Source: Rotaria socialis
Lineage: Eukaryota > Rotifera > Eurotatoria > Philodinida > Philodinidae
Assembly (NCBI GenBank): GCA_905331475.1
Contig: CAJNYU010003372.1
Span: forward strand, 32,502-96,501
DNA length: 64,000 nucleotides
Direction: 5' to 3'
Position numbers and translations under genes: made by a program. Positions 58,706 to 64,000 of the stretch are shown in pieces. How positions within the stretch are numbered: the first letter of the stretch is position 1; each line of letters opens with the position of its first letter. Under the pieces are notes generated by a model. The model did not search any database. It worked only from the letters and a program-made list of their open reading frames with translations, and was not told the origin of the DNA.

Positions 58706-61540
58706 TTATTCAACAGAATATTTTATCAAAGTCGTATAGTGCGGATTTTGCCCATATTTTGCATGAATAATAATTTCTTCAGAACCAACAGTTATTTCAC
58801 GTTGAAAAATCGGATCTGTATAACCTTCACCTCGAAGTGTTCTAGCTCCAGCTGTTATCATAATAGATATTGCACCAGGAATACAATAATGAATTGGTAC
58901 AGTTGTATTTCGTTTCAAAATTCCATATAGAGGATTGTAAATTTGACATTTTGTTGTTTCAAAATGTGTATAAATCAGAGGGAATTTCATTGGCTGTTCA
59001 ACTTTTGTAACATTCAATGGAAAAATAGCAACTGCACCAGCTGCTGTATCTGTGTCATTGATTCGTTTAGCAAAAATAATTAATTCATGTGAACCTGTTT
59101 GTTCAGGTGCAAATAAAAATTGCCAAAGTTGTCTTTCATGATCATATTGCGCCAATGAACCGTTTTCTACAGGCATCTTATTGCGTTGCATACTAGAAGA
59201 TAATTGAATATCATCGGGTGCTTGAATAAGAACTTCGGTATACGATGATTTTTCTGACCATTTAGGTGAGGCACGTGAGCGTGGTGATTTAATTTTAAGA
59301 TCATAATCAAAGAATGATTGTAGAGTAGTTGGAAATGTTAAATTTGATGAAGGGATATGATTCACTTCGATGGGAAAAGTAACAGCAGCTGAGTATAGAC
59401 CACGTTCAGACTTTTTCTTGGCCAAAATAGTAGCATAGAAAATACCTTTATTATTGGGTGCGAATTTACAACGCCAAATATTTTTATGTCGATCATAATA
59501 AAGTTGATATGAATATGGAATTTCCGTTTTAGTCGAGTTCTTCAATTTAGCAAGAAGATCAACAGTATCAGGAGTTTTTAAACATATTTCAACGTAATTG
59601 TTTTTTTCCGGCAAGATAATTTTATTTTGATCATGTGGAGGTAAGACTTCAAGACTCAGATCATAATAAACTTGAGTAGTATCAAGTAAGTAAACTGCTT
59701 TCGAAGAACGTTGTTTTACGTCGAGAGTAAATGATACAGCAGAAGTATAAAGTTCTGAATCAGATTTTTTCTTAGCAAGAATAAGGCCTTCAAAGATTCC
59801 ACGTTGATCAGGTGCGAATGTACATAACCATTTATCTTCATCGGCATCATAATGAATGTTTGCCCCATTGGAAATCTCTTCATTTTTTTCGTTTTGCAGT
59901 TGACTCAATAGAAGAATGTCTTTCGGAGTTTTAATAAGTATTTTAGCATATGGTGTTTTATCATTTAATACAATGATACCTTCATCAATTGGAGATACTA
60001 TTTTCAAACCAAGATTATAAAAAGTTTCCCATGTCTTTGGAAACGATACAAAGTGTCGTAAAGCATTGTTGGTATTAATTTGAAATAGTATAGTAGAAGT
60101 GTAACTGCCCGGATTGGATTTTTTCTTAGCAAGTATAAGTGCATTGAAGAGTCCATTTTTATTCGGAGCAAATTGACACCTCCAAAAATCTTTTTCTCTA
60201 TCATAATAAACTTGATCGCCACCCTTTATTATTTCCTCATTTTCATTTTTAAGTTCACCTAATAATACGACGTCCGGTCGTGTACGCAGTATTATTTCTC
60301 CATATTTCTTATTCTTGCCAATATTGATTAAATGTGTATTTAATGGTGAAAGAATATCTATTCTATAATCAAAAAAGTTCTTCCAAAGTTTTGGATAACT
60401 TATTGGATTTTCAGGCATTGCTTTTACATCAAATTTTAAATCAAGTACACATCGATAAACGCCAACATCTGTATCATCATGTTTTGCATAAACATTAGCT
60501 CTGTATTGACCGATATTAGGTGGGGCAAAGTAACAATAATGGCAGCGTTTCTTTTTATTAAAAATAGTTTGATCGCTAAATGGAATAACTTTATCATGTT
60601 GTTTTAAATTAGCTGTCAGAGTTATTCCAACTGGTGCACTCATAATAATCAATCCATAGGATTTATTTTGTTCGAAATCAATAAAACATCGATACCGTGG
60701 CTGAATCATATCAAGTTTAAATTCAAAATAATCTGGACGAAGTTTCGGCAATTGTAAATATTGTTCCCTGTTAATTGGACTTTTTAGCAATTGCCATTTT
60801 GGATCTTCTGGTAAATGATGATAAATCATTTCGTTTGGACGTGGAAGAAAATAGTATGATGCCAATTCACGTTTAAATTGTTTTTGGTCATCAAGATGTC
60901 CAGCGCCCCATGTTGACTCCATTAGATACCAATGATGATAAATTTCAACAACATTCCATGCATGATCAGTTTCCATTGATTTTGCACCGTCTCGATCGTC
61001 AAATCCATACCCTTTCGAATATCCACCGACGGCTTCACATGGCAGTTCCAATTGATCACATAGATACTTATAAACATTAGCATAACCAGCACAAACACCT
61101 TTCTTTGATAGAAAAACTCCTTCTGCTGTTTGATCTTTATAATCTTTTGAAAAATAAGATACTGTATCATATTGAATATTAAATGCAATCCAATAGAATA
61201 TAATCCAATGACGATCAATTATTGATTTACCTCTAGATAGATCTTTGATCAAACGTGAAAGATGTTCAAGTGAGCTTGGCTGCCATGATTCAATTTTCGA
61301 TCGATACGAACTATTATCTATTGCCTTTTGACGTTGTTGAATAAACGGATCATTGAAAGCTTCCTCATCAGCAACTTTAATGTCACTAGGTTTGTGTTTT
61401 CTATTTATAGATAAAGGTTTGGTTGAAAGATCATTAACACCACCATTTTCTGTGTCGTCATCGGAAGGTTCTTCTGATGGTGGATGATGAGGCGGATGTG
61501 GTATTTTTCTTGGTTGTTTTTTACAACATTCGTTTCCCAT
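58706..61540 (-). CDS. Kyphoscoliosis-peptidase-like transglutaminase-fold protein
   Basis: A single-exon frame of 944 residues. It begins MGNECC, a consensus for N-myristoylation plus palmitoylation, so it is probably membrane-anchored. The transglutaminase-like domain (about 70-240) contains GVCAGYANVYKYLC with Cys150 and DHAWNVVEIYHHWYL with His193. The third member of the triad, normally Asp in a D-[ST]-TWGAG-type motif, is Glu208 (MESTWGAG). Five to six tandem beta-rich repeats of about 115 residues follow (starting near 270, 385, 500, 620, 740 and 855), each with Y-D-x4-x-W-x-C/F-x-FAP and a LILAKKKS-like strand. This resembles KY and related cytoskeleton-linked proteins. Peptidase or crosslinking activity is uncertain. 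It is tail-to-tail with the C12orf56 gene, 175 bp apart. Confidence 0.85.
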   Translation of the reverse strand: MGNECCKKQPRKIPHPPHHPPSEEPSDDDTENGGVNDLSTKPLSINRKHKPSDIKVADEEAFNDPFIQQRQKAIDNSSYRSKIESWQPSSLEHLSRLIKDLSRGKSIIDRHWIIFYWIAFNIQYDTVSYFSKDYKDQTAEGVFLSKKGVCAGYANVYKYLCDQLELPCEAVGGYSKGYGFDDRDGAKSMETDHAWNVVEIYHHWYLMESTWGAGHLDDQKQFKRELASYYFLPRPNEMIYHHLPEDPKWQLLKSPINREQYLQLPKLRPDYFEFKLDMIQPRYRCFIDFEQNKSYGLIIMSAPVGITLTANLKQHDKVIPFSDQTIFNKKKRCHYCYFAPPNIGQYRANVYAKHDDTDVGVYRCVLDLKFDVKAMPENPISYPKLWKNFFDYRIDILSPLNTHLINIGKNKKYGEIILRTRPDVVLLGELKNENEEIIKGGDQVYYDREKDFWRCQFAPNKNGLFNALILAKKKSNPGSYTSTILFQINTNNALRHFVSFPKTWETFYNLGLKIVSPIDEGIIVLNDKTPYAKILIKTPKDILLLSQLQNEKNEEISNGANIHYDADEDKWLCTFAPDQRGIFEGLILAKKKSDSELYTSAVSFTLDVKQRSSKAVYLLDTTQVYYDLSLEVLPPHDQNKIILPEKNNYVEICLKTPDTVDLLAKLKNSTKTEIPYSYQLYYDRHKNIWRCKFAPNNKGIFYATILAKKKSERGLYSAAVTFPIEVNHIPSSNLTFPTTLQSFFDYDLKIKSPRSRASPKWSEKSSYTEVLIQAPDDIQLSSSMQRNKMPVENGSLAQYDHERQLWQFLFAPEQTGSHELIIFAKRINDTDTAAGAVAIFPLNVTKVEQPMKFPLIYTHFETTKCQIYNPLYGILKRNTTVPIHYCIPGAISIMITAGARTLRGEGYTDPIFQREITVGSEEIIIHAKYGQNPHYTTLIKYSVE

Positions 61541-62625
61541 CTAGTTGTTGATTTACCTGTTATATCACAGTGACTTCTTTTTAAATAAAAACAAAATAAA
61601 GTCTACAACAAAGCATCTACCTTCACTTGTATCTATATTTTAGTTATCAACAAAGATGACTCACATTCTCTTGTTATTATTGATGATAAGGGTACGCTCT
61701 GATGATAACGTGGTAAAACAGAATTAGTAACTCGAACACACAAATGTAGAAAAAGAGAACAAAACAACAGACAAACTCATAGCTTATCGTTTCGCTACAG
61801 TGAAGTTGATTGTAATAAACTTGTTGTCGCTGTTGAATCCTCTTAGCATCGTTGTTTAAATAATCAAATGTGCATGTGTTATTCTATCAAATAGTTAATT
61901 CATATCACTTTGCAGTGTTCAAAGAATTTTAAAGTCTAAATTATAAACTATTTCCATGTTTTCAAATAACTTAAAGGTTTTTTGACATCCAAATGCATTT
62001 AATAGAAAAGCCATTGCATCTAATTACATATGATGTTCTATTTAAGTCATAGTGAAAAGATTGACTTTAGTTGTGACATCCGTAGAACGACCAGTGCATG
62101 TGAATTACGATAAATGTTCTGAACTGTTTTATTGAAGTTTAAGATCCTTGAAGATCGATAGAGTTTGTGAGATTTATAAATATAATATTTTCTATGTGGC
62201 ATTGAAAGAAAACGGACAACAAAATCGATAGAGTAAATTTTGTTCAAATATTCTTTTTTTATTGAAGCATTTATAACTCTTCGTTTAAGATTAAAAATAT
62301 TCTATATATGATCTTTTTTTTTCCTACTGTACCAAACTCTTTTACGATTATCAAACCAATTGCCTGAATGATTCATGTGTCTTGCCATATGCCGAAAAAA
62401 ACTTATAGATTTCAAGATCGAGATCTCGATTTTATTGCGCCTTTTCGCATATGATGGGGAATTTGATTTTGCGACAAAATCATTAACTTAAACGCAAAAG
62501 CAATTTGTAGCAAAATCAAGAAGGTGAAACACCAGCACCTCTTGCGATACTTGCGGTACTCGAGGATTGTGAGATTCGCGATGTTGAAAGTGTTGATGAA
62601 TTTTTGAATGGAAACATTTGTTAAT
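61541..62625. other. Intergenic upstream of the KY-like gene
   Basis: About 1.1 kb of AT-rich DNA between divergently placed features: the promoter side of the KY-like gene and the start of an ATG8 relic. No supported exon. Confidence 0.45.
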
Positions 62626-63000
<375 letters not shown>

Positions 63001-64000
63001 ATTTGAGTAGTATTCATTTTATTGAGCTCTGTTGCAAGAAAAATTAATCAAGAACTTTGAAAATTATACATTTTGTGTGATGGAATCATGCGTTCCTTCG
63101 AAATTCGACACGAAGAAACTAAATATGTTGATTTGCTTGTTAATAAGTATACTTCATTTGTGCACATACTGGCACATGAATATCCCCGTCTATTTTATAG
63201 TTACATCTACTTGCCATGTTCCTTTTCATGGACATGAATATTGTTTTATCTCATATAGATAGCTCCATCAGACGAAAAGTATGCGTCAGAGAGCGTTTTT
63301 GTAAAGCTATCTAGTTTTTTGTAAGAAGAGGTAGAAACAATTGTCTCATCTCATTAGAATCTCCAAATTATGGGCTACAATTTTTATTATTTTGTTTTTA
63401 AAATTTTGCTCTTTTTGCTGAGAAATTTGAATTTTTTCCCTGTTGGGTGATACTATGTAGCAAATGGACGAAAAATGTGCATTTATTGGCCAGTTTTCAT
63501 AACAATAACTAAGGTACAAGGCAGAACCAATAGCATATTCGGAATCAGCGTTAAAATCTACATCAGCTCACATATATATTTGATTGAATTTTATTTTTTT
63601 GAGAAANATGTTTTTCTTTTTTAGGTCTACCTGTAACCAAATAACATTTTCCTATTCAGTTTTTCATGTTGATTCAGAAGATAGTACTTTAAAAGTGTTC
63701 AGAAAATAACTAACTGGAATCGAAATTTGGTAATTTTTGTAAAAAAATACAAAATTTAACATGAAAAGTTTTTTTTTCCAGTCGTTCTAGTTTTTTAAGA
63801 TTTTCTCAGCCAAAAAAGATCGATCGAAAAAAAAATATTCTTGATCAGCTTTTCAAGCTCTATCATATTATATATATAAATAAACGAGAAACAATATTTA
63901 CTCCATTCTGCTTTAGCGGCCCAGGTCGACTGATCCGACGTCGGATCCGACACGAACGTGGAAATATCATACAAACCGATGCAATTCTATAGGATTCCTG
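63001..64000. other. Right flank, includes an ambiguous base
   Basis: AT-rich DNA without a supported gene. An N stands at 63607. Near the right edge a GC-rich patch (about 63915-63960) carries the palindrome TCCGACGTCGGA (63934-63945). Confidence 0.5.

Noticed and set aside
60004..61218. Minus-strand second-frame ORFs inside the KY-like gene
   Set aside because: Shadows of the 944-codon frame with no domain of their own.

Overview
Eukaryotic, AT-rich, metazoan DNA. Most introns are short (about 45-70 nt, GT..AG), genes are compact, and the window carries typical animal genes (PEX12, TMEM129, ERAL1, IMPA1, PTTG1IP, TIMM21, a nuclear receptor, two Hairy/E(spl) bHLH factors, a C12orf56 homologue, a kyphoscoliosis-peptidase-like protein). 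Together with ARM/TIR proteins, a bacterial-looking methyltransferase, splice acceptors placed directly before start codons and many decayed gene copies, this fits a bdelloid rotifer or a similar compact spiralian genome. The taxon is my inference; no species is claimed.

Layout. 2.1-6.0 kb: PEX12 followed 108 bp later by TMEM129, both RING-type E3 components (peroxisome, ER). 6.9-7.5 kb: an orphan single-exon gene. 9.0-15.4 kb: a tightly packed same-strand run ERAL1, IMPA1, PTTG1IP, TIMM21, with acceptor-like TTTTAG or TTTTAAAG motifs immediately before the ATGs of the last three and poly(A) signals just upstream of two of them. This looks like a trans-spliced polycistronic unit. 15.5-16.8 kb: a convergent MAM-domain membrane protein on the minus strand. 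17.6-18.3 kb: a broken EF-hand gene of the neuronal-calcium-sensor type. 21.6-22.2 kb: a small coiled-coil, CFAP97/Hemingway-like gene. 23.0-24.5 kb: three adjacent inverted-repeat elements, one a hAT-type MITE with a perfect 8-bp target duplication. 24.7-26.2 kb: an intact nuclear receptor on the minus strand, followed by a decayed ligand-binding-domain copy at 29.5-30.0 kb.

27.9-37.7 kb is a gene graveyard: a 190-bp foldback, the nuclear-receptor relic, an XPR1 phosphate-exporter relic, a hAT transposon relic with terminal inverted repeats, and a long direct repeat pair bracketing the last two. 37.9-40.6 kb: a single-exon ARM-TIR-SAM protein converging on a small secreted Cys-rich protein with 5 bp between stop codons. 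42.8-43.4 kb: an intronless class I methyltransferase of bacterial appearance. 44.1-49.0 kb: two tandem Hairy/E(spl) genes ending in WRPW and WKPY variants, surrounded by kilobases of gene-free, simple-repeat-rich DNA. 54.1-58.5 kb: a 12-exon C12orf56 homologue. 58.7-61.5 kb: a 944-residue transglutaminase-like protein on the minus strand. 62.6-63.0 kb: an ATG8/GABARAP pseudogene.

Exon joins were worked out by hand from GT/AG sites and reading-frame continuity. For each complete multi-exon gene listed, the exon lengths add up to a whole number of codons ending in a stop. No tRNA, rRNA or CRISPR was recognised.
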